Part shown: positions 1-10,543 of the stretch, piece after piece
Position numbering within the stretch: the first letter of the stretch is position 1
How the letters are laid out: each line of letters opens with the position of its first letter
Source of the DNA: Norana najaformis
Taxonomy: Eukaryota > Annelida > Clitellata > Crassiclitellata > Hormogastridae
NCBI GenBank assembly: GCA_964023275.1
Contig: OZ029916.1
Coordinates: 44,864,080 to 44,928,079, forward strand
Direction of reading: 5' to 3'
DNA length: 64,000 bases
Program-made: the position numbers and the translations under genes
The notes under the pieces: generated by a model
Seen by the model: the letters and a program-made list of their open reading frames with translations, nothing else
The model's database searches: none
Told to the model about the DNA's origin: nothing

Positions 1-259
1 CAATGGGTTCCTGTACAGAGTTGACAGCTTTGGCACAAATCACTGTCGAATCCAAATCACGTGTCCTTCGTTGCGTAGTTCGTTTCACAGAGACATATAT
101 GAAGCACCGAAAGTAACAAAATTTGGAAATTTCGTTCTTGAATGAATCCGGAAGTGTGTCGCTCCCTCTGGCGTTAATTAAACACCTGGTCCGTGAAACT
201 CCGTTTTAATCGTTCGCATTTCCTCTGATTATGCAGATGTATTGAAGGGTGACTAGGAT
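1..259. other. Unassigned spacer
   Basis: No convincing coding, RNA or repeat signal seen. Confidence 0.5.
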
Positions 260-330
260 CAGTGGCGTATCCAGAGGGCACTGAGGCCAAATGGCGGCCA
301 GAGGAGGGGGCATAGCGAGCAGAGCTGAGC

Positions 331-413
331 AGTAATCTTAACTGCAACTGTAATAAGAAATTTGTAAAGCTCCGCTTCAAGGTAGCCTCATCAGAGGCGC
401 TCCCGGCCCATCG
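331..413 (-). mobile_element. LINE-A 3' end fragment
   Basis: The reverse complement reads GGGCCGGGAGCGCCTCTGATGA, split here as GGGCCGGGAGCG then CCTCTGATGA, followed by a TTGAAG...CTTTACAA stretch and a TTACAGTTGCAG tail. It matches the 3' ends of the longer LINE copies ending near 43080 and 60600. Confidence 0.7.
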
Positions 414-641
414 TCCCAGAACTGGAGAATAATAGGGTCTTAAAGCGTTTATGGAAGAGGGAGGGAGAGAGGGAGAAAAGCTCCCGTTGAAGGTCGGCAG
501 GTAAGTCATTCCTGGAAGCAGGGCCAGCAAAAGCAAAGCTGGGGCTTTGCTATTGGAAAATGCAATTCAGAGCTGGGGTTGGAAGGGCCAAGAACAAGGC
601 AAATGACAACTTCATTCGGCTGTTCCTGTGAGCTTACTACT

Positions 642-931
642 GTTGTATGTATGTATGTATGTATGTATGTATGTACGTATGTATGTATGTATGTACATAT
701 GTACGCATGCATCTGTATATGTGTGTATATGTGGACGTATGTATGTACGTATGTATGCAAGTATGTATGTATATATGTATGTATGTATGTATTTATGCAT
801 ACATGAATGCATGCATGTATGTATGTTATTTTGACAATTCGACAATTACGACATACGACATGTATGTATGTATGCATGTATGTATGTATGCATGTGTTGT
901 GGATATGTATGTATGTATGTATATATATGTG

Positions 932-965
<34 letters not shown>

Positions 966-1003
966 TGTATGTATGTATGTATGTATGTATGTATATATAT
1001 GTG

Positions 1004-1037
<34 letters not shown>

Positions 1038-1110
1038 TGTATGTATGTATGTATGTATGTATGTATGTATATACGTATCAATGCATTTATATGGCGCCTT
1101 TTAACCGAAA
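642..1110. repeat. (TATG)n microsatellite anchored on an L2-like tail
   Basis: About 430 bp of TATG units with TATATATG interruptions and a unique break near 835-860. At its right edge (1080-1110) the minus strand reads GGCGCCATATAAATGCATTG, the typical 3' end of L2-type retroposons, so the array probably grew from a retroposon tail. Open frames here (MYVC repeats) are artefacts of the repeat. Confidence 0.9.
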
Positions 1111-2016
1111 CGAAAGAGCTGCATAGAAATATTCCCTTGTTGCTGTGAAATCGTTATGAGTCCAAATGTATTGTCGTTTTGTCTCAAATGCTGTTTATTG
1201 GTGAGATTTGTCACCCTTGAATCTGCAAGTGATTATGAGGAAGAGATTCCTTTCAAGATCCTCCTACTTTGATGATCCAAAATGGCCGGCACTCCCCGGC
1301 ACACATCAAAGAACTTTCTGTTCCAGTTTTGAGTCAGCCCGGACGCCGATCACTACTCTCTTCTGCCCGTGGAGATTCACAGGTTCCTCGCTTTCGCAAA
1401 CCATGAGGTTTTCTCGTGCATTGGATCTTCATCTTGAAATAATCTTCTTTTAAATATACGAATTGTTTTTATTGATTGAGCTCAACGTACCTTTTCTATT
1501 CACCTTAGGTCTCACTTGTTTAGGTCAGTCAGACGACCACGCAAACAACGCTTTTGGGAAGCGTTTTAAGGGCGCTGTACAATGTTTTATTACATTATAT
1601 TACAGGGCTAGTTTGAGGAGGGGAAGCAACGGCGGATTCGAAGAGGGGCTCGTTCGAAAAATGCCCTCTTAGGCTGACAATAATTCCTCAGTTTGCATAT
1701 TTGTTTTATCAGTACAACTGACCCACAATATTGTTCCGCCCCTTATAGTTTCAAATCCTGGATACGCCACTGGAAGTAGGAGTTGACGAAGGAAGGAGAG
1801 TTAAGCAGGTGGAAACGTGGTGCAGCGTAGCATAAACTCGCGACTGAATCTTTTTCCTTTATAAGGGGAGATCGACATGGAAAGACCATCACGAGAACCC
1901 GAAAAGGAGGACTGGAACGAACCAATTTTCGAGTTGAGACTTCGCAAACCACGGTGAGTACACACATTCGTTGAATCGTTGTAATTACAACTTCATTCGG
2001 ATGTGGCGTTTGAAAA
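1111..2016. other. Unassigned spacer
   Basis: Short open frames occur at 1208-1672, but none has recognisable domains, splice context or gene-like codon use. The right TIR of the putative element at 260 lies at 1758-1772. Confidence 0.4.
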
Positions 2017-2176
2017 ATTAATTGTATTATACCGGAATGACATTGTTAATTAATTGTATTATATCGGAATAACATTGCTAATTAATTGTATTATATCGGA
2101 ATGACATTGTTAATTAATTGTATTATATCGGAATGACATTGTTCATTAATTGCATTATATCGGAGTGACAACGTTA
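2017..2176. repeat. 32-bp tandem repeat, 5 units
   Basis: Units start at 2017, 2049, 2081, 2113 and 2145 (ATTAATTGTATTATATCGG... then AATGACATTGTTA). Period is exactly 32 bp and the last unit is the most diverged. Confidence 0.9.
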
Positions 2177-2224
2177 ATAATTATTGGTTCCGGGTTGAGC
2201 AGAGAGTTAATTTCAGAATTGGTG

Positions 2225-2640
2225 AAATTGCCGACAAGAAGTTGCATTCCCGTTCCATGCTCATCCCTCATACCAACAAATATTGCACTCAACCATTGGA
2301 CACTGTGATTTGTACTGTTCCTCATACCAGAACTGTATTTGGCTCTCAGGCTTTCTCGGTTGCTGATCCACGGCCCTGGAATTCACTGCCAAGTTCTGTT
2401 CGTTCTGCCAATTCTTTGGTGTTGTTGAGGTCTAAACTCAAGACTCATCTGTTTCAACTTCCTTACCCACCGTAGCCTAGCTTCTGGTTTCTCTTGCCCT
2501 TCGGAATTCGGCCCGGCTTCTCCAACAGATTATGATTTTGGATTGCGATTTTGGCTGGAAGCGACCATCGACTGATGTCTTTGGCATTATGAAAACATAA
2601 TAGAAGACATAAGATTAGATTAGATTGTATTCAGCTCAAT
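2225..2640 (+). pseudogene. LINE-B ORF2 C-terminus and 3' end
   Basis: The open frame 2242-2475 reads FSVADPRPWNSLPSSVR followed by a basic LKTHLFQ stretch, the usual C-terminus of CR1/L2-type reverse transcriptase ORFs. The 3' UTR (CGACTGATGTCTTTGGCATT) and a GATTAGATTAG tail follow. It matches 36320-36650. It is 5'-truncated and dead. Confidence 0.8.
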
Positions 2641-2779
2641 GCAATACCTTCAAAACGTGCTTACTATCAATTCTTTGCAAAATGAGCAGGATCGAAGCCA
2701 TACGATCGCTATATGAAACCTTGTGCATTAACCCCTTAGACATTTTTTATTATCATTCCACTAGGTTTTTGGATTGGCA

Positions 2780-2985
2780 TCCTCTTACAATGCGTTGAAT
2801 GAATATAGGCTACTGTTCTTGGCACTAGAGCTCTTTCTGTTGCTGAGTCGAGGTTCTGGAATGCAATTCCACAATCTGTTCGCACTGTTAAGTCTTTGGT
2901 GTCTTTTCGTGCTCGACTCAAAGCGTCTTTGTTTATCATTCTTACACTATCTAGGATGCCTTTCTTAAATCGGAATGACGCTCTT
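2780..2985 (+). pseudogene. Second LINE ORF2 C-terminal fragment
   Basis: In a frame broken by stops the DNA reads ALSVAESRFWNAIPQSVR and then LVSFRARLKASLF, the same conserved C-terminal block as at 2380 but clearly diverged, so an older copy or related family. Confidence 0.65.
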
Positions 2986-3123
2986 GCTGCACTGCTATGA
3001 TGCAGTGGGCTTTGACGGCACTTGGGGCCACGATGGCGTCTACCCGTCTGCGTAGGAAGGCATCCTAGACGTAATTTCAGAGATTTGAATCTCAGACTAG
3101 CACGGTCCGTTCACGGGGACCTT

Positions 3124-3440
3124 AAATCGTAATCGTAATCGTAATCTCGAAATTTCTACAGCGCTCAACGAAAGCTAAGTCGCGGGAACCAGCTTATTCA
3201 CAGGCGCTCAGTCAAAACAAAATCGATAAGCAAAAGGGTCAAGATCCAGGAGTCAGGCACTCAGACAGTCGGACGGCTACGGTGGATGCTGTTTGAAATT
3301 GAAGCGAGAAGAGAGATAACGGGAAGAGGAAGAATCAGGATAAGATTTCTGGAAAAGAAGTGTTTTCAGTGGCATGGCACCCATTCAAACGGGCAGCGGT
3401 GGTGAAGGATCTCACCCGATTAATTCAGTGAAACACGAAC
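3124..3440 (-). mobile_element. SINE-1 copy
   Basis: The left edge is a tail of AATCGTAATCGTAATC followed by CTCGAAATTTCTACAGCGC, so the element lies on the minus strand. The body runs through GCTAAGTCGCGGGAACCAGC, CAAAATCGATAAGC and GTGTTTTCAG, and probably on to the AACAGGGTCGAGG region near 3440, which recurs inverted at 18270-18360. Repeated at least nine more times in the window. Confidence 0.8.
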
Positions 3441-3803
3441 AGGGTCGAGGCCATGCGGTCCCTATAGGGAAACGTGCACCTTTGCATTTAATTTACGAGG
3501 CTCACAAAATAGTTGCACATAGCTATCTAACGGATCTTAGAAAGAGCATTTTAAGGTAATTTGAAACTCTATGCTGAATAGACGCTACACTACGGGTTTG
3601 CATAGGAAAATTGCAAATATGGACTTTAGGATTACGTGCTATTGCTATATATCAATCATGTGAAATGGTAATCCATACTATAGCGGAACATTTGTACCTT
3701 CGGGATTGCCCTTTGTAATATTTTCGGTGAAAATTGTTTAGATTGTTGGTGATTCAATAAACAAAATTCAAAATTGAATATTTCTACCACCAGAAATCGC
3801 AGG
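3441..3803 (+). other. 5' flank of peptide-precursor gene
   Basis: AT-rich leader. Two AG dinucleotides after a pyrimidine-poor tract (3792 and 3802) could be splice acceptors placing an intron just before the ATG. No clear TATA box. Confidence 0.3.
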
Positions 3804-4262
3804 ATGGGTCACGCGACCAACCTCAGTCTGCAGTTGGTCCTTCTTTTCCTGACTCATCACAAAATGACGTCATCAGCTGACGTCGGTCGCTCGCCTTCCG
3901 ACGAAACGTCACCGCCCGTCGACGATGACGTCAGGACTGCCCTTGCCTTGGCGACAAAAGTTGCGCAGGCCGACCTTGGTTACCATAGCAACCGGGTTGC
4001 GGCAGAGTCTGAGGCGCGCCTCAACGGGATGCTGAACATGGCCAGGCAGTTGCTGAGGCTGGCGAGAGAGGAAGACCTGGATTTGGACGCCGAGGACCTG
4101 GCACGGATTCTCGCATACGGCAAACCGAAAGTGGCCTTGCGAAGCGGTCGTTTTCGACGACCGGATATCCGGTCGGTGACCTTTGGCAGGCGACTTGAAC
4201 CGGAAGAGAATCAGCAGGACTCAAAGATCATCATGAAAGCCATGAGATATGGTAGGAAGTGA
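3804..4262 (+). CDS. Candidate neuropeptide precursor (amidated peptides)
   Basis: Encodes 152 residues from the ATG at 3804. An in-frame ATG 10 codons upstream lies before a possible splice acceptor and gives a poorer signal peptide, so I prefer 3804. Seen: a hydrophobic N-terminus (LSLQLVLLFL at 7-16) fitting a signal peptide; an acidic/helical spacer; then amidation/cleavage signals AYGK at 104-107, TFGRR at 126-130 and MRYGRK at 147-152, directly before the stop. Predicted products include PDIRSVTF-amide (120-127, after RFRR) and LEPEENQQDSKIIMKAMRY-amide (131-149). A poly(A) signal lies 109 bp downstream. Known: Gly plus mono/dibasic sites direct cleavage and C-terminal amidation of secreted neuropeptides. 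Inferred: a peptide hormone/neurotransmitter precursor. I do not recognise the family. AEDLAR (96-101) recalls NPY, but the following GRF has no amidation glycine. Codon use is GC-rich, unlike the flanks. Confidence 0.7.
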   Translation: MGHATNLSLQLVLLFLTHHKMTSSADVGRSPSDETSPPVDDDVRTALALATKVAQADLGYHSNRVAAESEARLNGMLNMARQLLRLAREEDLDLDAEDLARILAYGKPKVALRSGRFRRPDIRSVTFGRRLEPEENQQDSKIIMKAMRYGRK

Positions 4263-4370
4263 AGAGGACGGGGTATCCGTTCTGTAGAGAACGGAAACAG
4301 CGAGAGTTTAACGGAGCGATCAGTTTATCTGTTTGACTCTTTTAATGGTATTATCTTATAAATACACTTT

Positions 4371-4376
4371 AATAAA
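4371..4376 (+). terminator. Poly(A) signal AATAAA
   Basis: Canonical AATAAA 109 bp after the stop codon of the peptide-precursor gene. The next gene on this strand is 9 kb away, so it most likely serves this transcript. Confidence 0.65.
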
Positions 4377-4379
4377 CCA

Positions 4380-4576
4380 GAGCTTCTCCTTAATTATAAC
4401 TAATTTATTACCAGAGGCGCTTTAAATGTTTCTTGTTTGTTATGAGTCCAATAAAAATTTTAACGGTTTTATTATTTGTTTAAATAATTTGCAATGCCAT
4501 CTAAATAAAATTTTTTACTGAGAGCTGAAGATACTGAGAGCTGAAGATATTGCATATCATTTAAGTCGGCCTTACC
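4380..4576. other. AT-rich spacer
   Basis: No gene seen. Contains a direct duplication of ACTGAGAGCTGAAGAT near 4518-4550. Confidence 0.4.
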
Positions 4577-4885
4577 ATTTTGTTGTCATTATCGTTTTAT
4601 CATCATTATCGTTTTATCATCATTATCATTTTATCATCATTATCATTTTATCATCATTATCGTTTTTTCATCATTATCATTTTATCATCATTTTCGTTTT
4701 ATCATCATTATCGTTTTATCATCATTATTTTATCATCATTATCGTTTTATCATCATTATCGTTTTATCATCATTATCATTTTATCATCATTATCATTTTA
4801 TCATCATTATCGTTTTATCATCATTATCATTTTATCATCATTATCATTTTATCATCATTATCTTTTTATCATCACTATCAGTTTT
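4577..4885. repeat. 17-bp tandem repeat (TTTTATCATCATTATCR)
   Basis: About 18 units of a 17-bp motif with the final base alternating G/A. The Phe-Ile-His-Tyr open frame across it is a by-product. Confidence 0.9.
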
Positions 4886-4989
4886 GCAATCACTTCACAT
4901 TTGTGTTTTTTAAAACCAAGTGTATTTTCAACATTAGTCATAACTTATATCGGGCTCTCTACCAGTTACGGAAAGCACTTCACATGGTC

Positions 4990-5045
4990 CTCTGTCTATC
5001 TGTCTGACAGTGTCTATCTGTCTGTCTGTCTGCCTTTCTGTCTAT
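4990..5045. repeat. (TCTG)n microsatellite
   Basis: Short TCTG/TCTA array, followed by spacer with no recognised gene to 5365. Confidence 0.8.
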
Positions 5046-5365
5046 AGGCCAACAAAAAACTTCCTGAGGTACAAGGTTCCTCTCACTAGGATCGCCTGCG
5101 TAACATACGTAGATCAATTTCAAAGGGCTAGTGATAAAGAGGATATCAACCCGCATGGACTTTAACTCAAACAGAACCAGACATTCTTCGTTCAAGATGA
5201 GTCGCAGGAATTTCTTTTTGTTACTTCGGGCAAATTCTTGGCGCAAGTTCAAACAAGATCTAGTTCGAAAGTTATGTGATTCTTAAGCACTTCTGAAATA
5301 AAGCGGTGCATAAAATTGCTTATCTGCAGCCTCGTAGTGCAATCCAGAGCTAAGATGCACGGATT

Positions 5366-5388
5366 GGGGGGGGGGGGGGGGGGGGGGG
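5366..5388. repeat. 23-bp poly(G) tract
   Basis: Uninterrupted run of 23 G. The exact length is prone to sequencing error. Confidence 0.85.
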
Positions 5389-5459
5389 AAAGGAGTCTCA
5401 GATGTGGCATTGGAATGCAATCCGCGTATGTTACGAACACTTCGTTTCTGCAAGGCTAT

Positions 5460-5815
5460 TAGACTTCTTCTCCTTCTTCTTTTCCTTCTTCTTTTCCTTC
5501 TTCTTCTCCTTCTCCTTCTGCTGCTGCTTCTCCTTCTCGTGTTCCTCCTTCTCCTTCTTCTGCTTCTTCTTCTGCTTCTTCTTCTTCTTTTCTTCTTTTT
5601 CTTCTTCTTTTTTTTCTTCTTCTTCTTCTTCTCCTCCTACCTCCTCTTTTTTCTTCTTTTTCCTCTTCCTCTTCCTCTTCTTCTTCATCGTCTTCTTCTT
5701 CTCCTCCTTCTCCTTCTCCTTCTTCTTCTTCTCCTTCTCCTTCTCCTTCTTCTTCTTCTTCGTTTCTTCCCTCTGCTCCTCCTCCTACTCCTTATTCTTC
5801 TTCGTCGGTTTTTTT
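5460..5815. repeat. Polypyrimidine (CTT/CTC)n tract
   Basis: About 350 bp almost purely C+T on the + strand, mixing CTT, CTTT, CTC and CCT. Long open frames in several phases are compositional artefacts. Confidence 0.9.
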
Positions 5816-6729
5816 TATTTCTCAATGAAAACACAAGCGATATAAAATGAACTGAAAATAATGACTGCATAATATCAGACCAATTAACGTAATAGACTAA
5901 TACATCATCGTGACGTATTCTTCCGCTCGATAATGCGCCGGTTCTCTATTTATAGAAAAGTAGGCCGCAGCTCAACGCACTAGAGTCACAGAGGTTATTC
6001 AACCGTGGTCTCGCTTCAGTTGAACAACATCCGGTCATGCTTGATGGCCACTTTTTGGAAGCTTCATAAGTCGATACACACTTTACGAGTTGAATCATGG
6101 GGTTACGGTTGATTGCATCAACAAGTTTGGTCCGGTTTTGAAAAGAGACTTCGCAAAAATAGAATCAGTTTTCTGCAGTGTCGTTGCCTCAAACGTAACA
6201 AAAATGAATTTCAAAGAACGTCATAAATTCTGTAAACAGAATGAAATTTAGAAAGAGAATGCAAAACCGATCCATAAAATTACAAATGAAAACTTCGATT
6301 AGGATCAAGTGGTAAAAATCGATTTGTAAATATAGGGAGCGACATTAGTATACTACGTGTATATGAGTAAACTTAAAAAACATAGAATCATTAACTGAAT
6401 TAGAAATATAGATCTATGTAGCCGACGAGGTCTAGACCTGACTTCATGGAATGAGGGTGACTCCAACCAGTTCTACGCCCGGAGCCACCCACGTCCCTAC
6501 CCCTTCTACTCCCGACTTAAAATGGCCGCTGAGTACCATCTCTGCTCGTAGTGTCCGTTCTCTCCAAGGATGGTTCAGGATTGGTCGTTTCCTTAGGAGA
6601 GGCAACACTGTAAAGCTCTGGTTCGGGATTCGAATCTGCGGTCATCTTCCGCGGTCGCTGGATGAGCAACGTCCTGAGGATGGTCTTAGCTCAGAATAGG
6701 GTTCTTTCCTTATTCGGCAATACTTACCT
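5816..6729. other. Unassigned spacer
   Basis: No domain, splice-supported exon or repeat recognised. An 82-codon open frame at 6451-6699 lacks gene-like features. Confidence 0.4.
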
Positions 6730-6772
6730 TTTGCTGGGCGCTGTAGAAATCTCGAGATTACGATTACGATAG
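6730..6772 (+). mobile_element. SINE-1 3' tail fragment
   Basis: GGGCGCTGTAGAAATCTCGAG followed by ATTACGATTACGAT: only the last ~40 bp of SINE-1, on the + strand. Confidence 0.65.
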
Positions 6773-6829
6773 GTCTTTCTCTTTTTGTGTGCCTTCTTTA
6801 TTACGGGCTTTCTCTTCACATTTCTCTTT

Positions 6830-7080
6830 CACAGATCCGTCCTGACTCCATTTCTTCCTCTTATCCCTCTTTCCGCTCCAATTCCATACATCACCCACCG
6901 TAGCTGCCAAGCTGTCTCTCTGCCTGACTCTTGGATCTTGACTTGGAACCGAACGCTATCGATTTTGCTTTGACTGAGCGCCTGTGAATAAGCCGTGGCT
7001 TTCATTGGGCGCGGTAGAACTCTCGGAATTGCCTATCGATCGATTTTATTTTGACTTGTTTTGACAATTACGATTACCAC
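6830..7080 (+). mobile_element. SINE-1 copy
   Basis: Plus-strand copy with the blocks CACCCACCGTAGCTGCC, CTTGGATCTTGACTTGG, GACTGAGCGCCTGTGAATAA and GGGCGCGGTAGAACTCTCGG, ending in an ACAATTACGATTACC tail. Diverged from the other copies. Confidence 0.7.
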
Positions 7081-7261
7081 CAATCCACATCTCGTAACTG
7101 TGGAATTATCGCCAGTAACACGAGACACCAGTCGTTCTCTTAGTTCCGCGAACAGGAGATTCTTACGACAAATCTTTGCGTCTTTCCTCCATAAGCAAAG
7201 GATATCGGGCAAAGCATCTTCACAGATTCACACGTCTCTCGTTCCATTTCTGTGTGTAGGA

Positions 7262-7600
7262 CTCCCAGCCTCACACGCGTATGTCTTGTTACAAGTGGAA
7301 TTCTCCTCACACGAGTTTGTCTTTTTACAAGGGGAATTCTCCTCACGCATGTATATCGTTTTACAAGTGGAATTCGCCTCATACGCGTATGTCTTTTTAG
7401 AAGTAGAAGTCGCCTCACACGCGTATTTCTTTTTAGAAGTAGAATTCGGCTCACACGTGTATTTCTTTTTAGAAGTAGAATTCGGCTCACACGTGTATTT
7501 CTTTTTACAAGTGGAATTCTGCTCACACGAGTATGTCGTTTTACAAGTGGAATTCGCCTCACACGCGTACGTCTTTATACGAGTGGAATTCTCGGCAACT
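7262..7600. repeat. 36-bp minisatellite, 9 units
   Basis: The ACAAGTGGAATTC core (or ACAAG/AGAAG/ACGAG variants) recurs at exactly 36-bp steps: 7291, 7327, 7363, 7399, 7435, 7471, 7507, 7543, 7579. Because 36 is divisible by 3, frames on both strands stay open (e.g. 7061-7603 +, a 12-residue repeat such as HAYVFLEVEFGS). More likely a minisatellite than an exon. Confidence 0.85.
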
Positions 7601-8100
7601 TAATCACCCGTATCAAATTTCAAGTCATTTAGTTCAGCGGTTTAGAATTTATAGAGGGTCAAAAACCTATTCACTGTATACTGAAGCCATGTTTATGGCC
7701 GCAAACGCACGGGCGCACCGCAGCGCAGCATGCGGTCAGAAATAATTTGTTTTCATAGGCCTGTAAAATGCGCAACAATGATTTATGAATTTACGAAGAG
7801 GAGGCATAGATCTATTAATAACCGCAGTAACGATTAAAAGTAGAGGCGCGACGAAATAACTTGCGTTGCAATGGCGGCCATGTCTGTTTGCGTTTTGGGC
7901 TACTTTTATAGGAGCCTGTCGTGCATCGCATCGGTTTATAAATGGCTTCCGGTCGCTTCTAAACGACTTGACAGAACGCCAATAAACAAAACACTCACCA
8001 TAGCAACAAACAAAAATAAAACATCCAATAAAATCTGCGGCGGGACTTGTTTGTAAATGGGGTTGATCTACGCGTCCAAGACCAAGGTACACCCAACGCT
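7601..8100. other. Unassigned spacer
   Basis: A 118-codon open frame on the minus strand (7736-8092) has no recognised domain and is not supported as a gene. Confidence 0.4.
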
Positions 8101-9361
8101 CGGTAGTTTTCCCACCCTCAAAACATTACACGTGTAGGCTACGCTAGCTAACTGCATATGGATAAGCAGTTATGATTAGTGGGTTAAGCGACTGGTCTAC
8201 TAATTTCGTCGGTTAAAAAAACTGACCGATAACTAAAGCTGTTAAATTAGAGCAGTTGTAGCTGACTCTGCTCAACAGCAGTTAAAGAGATGTCGTTGAA
8301 CTCGGTAGATGATCTTCTGAACGTCTGATTGCAGAAACAACATGTAGCTATAAATCCTGTTCCAAACCTTTGGAACCATTCCAAACACGTAAAACAATCC
8401 CCATACTAACCCATATGTAGGTTGATATATAGCCTATACATAGACCTATATTATATATATGCGCTATCTAAGTAGTCAAATGAACTTATTGATAGACAAC
8501 ATTTATGTATGTAATATATACATACAGCGATATGTATACAATTGTAGCTACATGTATATATATATATATTTAAGACATACATGTGCAACCATGTATACAT
8601 ATATAATTATATGACTGGAGTAGCATAGATATATACGAGTTATACACATATCTGTTAATAATTTATGCTTAGTGGGTTAATTGCTTTGTTTGGATTCATT
8701 TAACCGCTTTTTAAACTCGTCTTCAACAATAAATTTTTGACCTTGAAAACGCCTTTGATACTCTTGTTGCGTTCCCAAGAGTCATCAATCAAAGTGTTTA
8801 CATCACATATCAAAACGCCATTTTGTTACATATATATATTTTTATATATTTTTCCATATCAATGCACTTACACAATTATACCTATTGATTGATATATATT
8901 TATTGAAATTATATACGTAGCCAATTGCACATATATACATATATATTTATACAGTAAAACAGTTATGTAAATATCTATTTCTGTCTGTTTACATTGCATG
9001 TATGGGTGTGTGACGTAGAAACGCAGTCGAAAGTGTATGTATTTAAATCTAAGAAATTACAGCATCGTCCTACGGTAGCTGGGAAGGGCCACAGTGAGTG
9101 TGTTCTCTCTTAGGCACATATGGAAAATCTTTTGATGAAAAGTGTCCCTTTCATGCCACCGTCGTTGCATCTGCAGGGCACTCTCTTGCAACATCTGCAG
9201 AAAACAGGTCCAACCCGGCGGATCAGTAGTTGGTTTATAATCGTTAACGTGGCCTCAACGTCTGTCTGCATTAATTGTCTGGCATCATAACTTGGTCATT
9301 GAAATCCACAGTTTACCAGTTTTGTTTTGCTGCCATGCATAAAGGCTGTCAAATTTATTCA
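8101..9361. other. AT-rich spacer with TA/ATATAC stretches
   Basis: Scattered TATATA and CATATA runs at 8440-8630 and 8820-8950. No gene seen. Confidence 0.5.
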
Positions 9362-9735
9362 TAGGTTCTTGAAAGGCGCTATATAAATGCTCAAATACAT
9401 GCATATGTACATACATACATACATACATGCACGCATACATGCATGCATAAATACATACATACATACAAACATGCATACATACATACATACATAAATGCAC
9501 AAATACATATATACATACATACATATACACATATACATACATACATAAATGCACAAATACATATATACATACATACATATACACATATACATACATACAT
9601 AAATGCACAAATACATATATACATACATACATATACACATATACGCATATATATATATACATACATACAAGCATACATACATACGTACACACAAACATAT
9701 GTGCACCTACGCATACACACATACCTACATGCATG
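9362..9735 (+). repeat. L2-like tail followed by (CATA)n with 54-bp higher-order unit
   Basis: Begins with GGCGCTATATAAATGCTC, a retroposon 3' end, and passes into CATA units. AAATGCACAAATACATATAT recurs at 9493, 9547 and 9601, a 54-bp higher-order repeat in three copies. Confidence 0.85.
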
Positions 9736-10225
9736 CGTTACCATCCAATTCCTTCTGCATAAGCGCTGTAGCCTGCATGCGCGCAGAAGTGACTGCCAAC
9801 CAGCAGACATGACAGGCAGAAGTGATGCCTTGTGCCAAAGCCACACAACAACACCGCTGCCTAAGTCCACGTCAACAATGAAGGCCACTGACGACAGAAT
9901 CTTCTACTCAGAGTCGACTGAATTCCTAGTCAGAAACCAGCGATTCGCGCATGCGCAGCTGAAAATCGGCCAGGCATCTTTTCGCCTACACACACACGTG
10001 GAAGTAGTTTCGGCTTGAGGTGTGGCTAACGCTGAACATAAAGCGTGAAGTGTTGAAGGCTCAGCCTCCACACAAATCCACGTCATTTGCGAGCGGAGAG
10101 AGTCAGCTGAAACGTTGATACGGGAAAGATTTCCAACGTTGACCGAAAAACCGTGTAGAATACAAAAACCTTCAAGGTAAGCTTGAGTTCTCTCTGTCTG
10201 TTTTTTGGTGTGCCCGTACAGGAAA
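9736..10225. other. Unassigned spacer
   Basis: No gene or repeat recognised. Confidence 0.4.
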
Positions 10226-10352
10226 AATGGTAAACGTAAAATGGTAAAGGTAAAATGAAAAGGTGATGTTAGACTAGGCTAAAATAAAATAATAAAGATA
10301 AAATGGTAAAAGTAAAATGGTAAAGGAAAATGGTAAAGGTAAAATGAAAAGG
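10226..10352. repeat. Degenerate (AAATGGTAAAGGT)n repeat
   Basis: Imperfect units of GGTAAA and ATGGTAAA. Confidence 0.65.
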
Positions 10353-10364
10353 TGATATACTTAC

Positions 10365-10435
10365 TGTTTGCGTAACAGCGCTTTTTGAGGTTCTGTGAGA
10401 GCGCTATATAAATATACAAGCATACAAACATATAA
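10365..10435 (+). mobile_element. L2/V-SINE-like 3' tail
   Basis: AACAGCGCTTTTTGAGG ... GAGAGCGCTATATAAATATA: two GCGCT blocks in the order found at the 3' end of vertebrate V-SINE/L2 elements. Confidence 0.65.
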
Positions 10436-10543
10436 AAGTAATACACAATAGTCAACATGTCTCTTCAGAAACTCACCACAAGGCTGTATTACGATTGATT
10501 TGACTCAGAGATTATATGAGAATGCATGAGATGAAACGAGGCA

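Larger units (their letters stand above)
260..1772. mobile_element. Putative TIR-bounded DNA element, interrupted
   Basis: The ends are an exact 15-bp inverted repeat: CAGTGGCGTATCCAG at 260-274 and its complement at 1758-1772. The same CAGTGGCG-type terminus bounds two MITEs in this window (12134 and 34035) that have target-site duplications. No duplication is evident here, and the interior holds a LINE 3' end and a TATG array, so it may be two unrelated ends. No transposase is visible. Confidence 0.4.

Noticed and set aside
642..1126. Long Met-Tyr-Val-Cys open frames on both strands
   Set aside because: They are translations of the TATG microsatellite. The same holds for the 9.4, 32, 42, 47 and 48.8 kb arrays.
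1463..1672. Peptide precursor because of FGKR in a 69-codon frame
   Set aside because: Only one such site, the basic residues sit in a context without a spacer or further sites, and it lies inside the putative TIR element.
3804..4262. NPY/NPF precursor based on AEDLAR and the following GRF
   Set aside because: The GRF is followed by RR with no amidation Gly and the NPY tyrosine/proline pattern is missing. Six shared residues are not enough.
6451..6699. 82-codon open frame
   Set aside because: No recognised domain or codon bias.
7736..8092. 118-codon minus-strand open frame
   Set aside because: No domain, no splice context and no matching repeat; likely chance.
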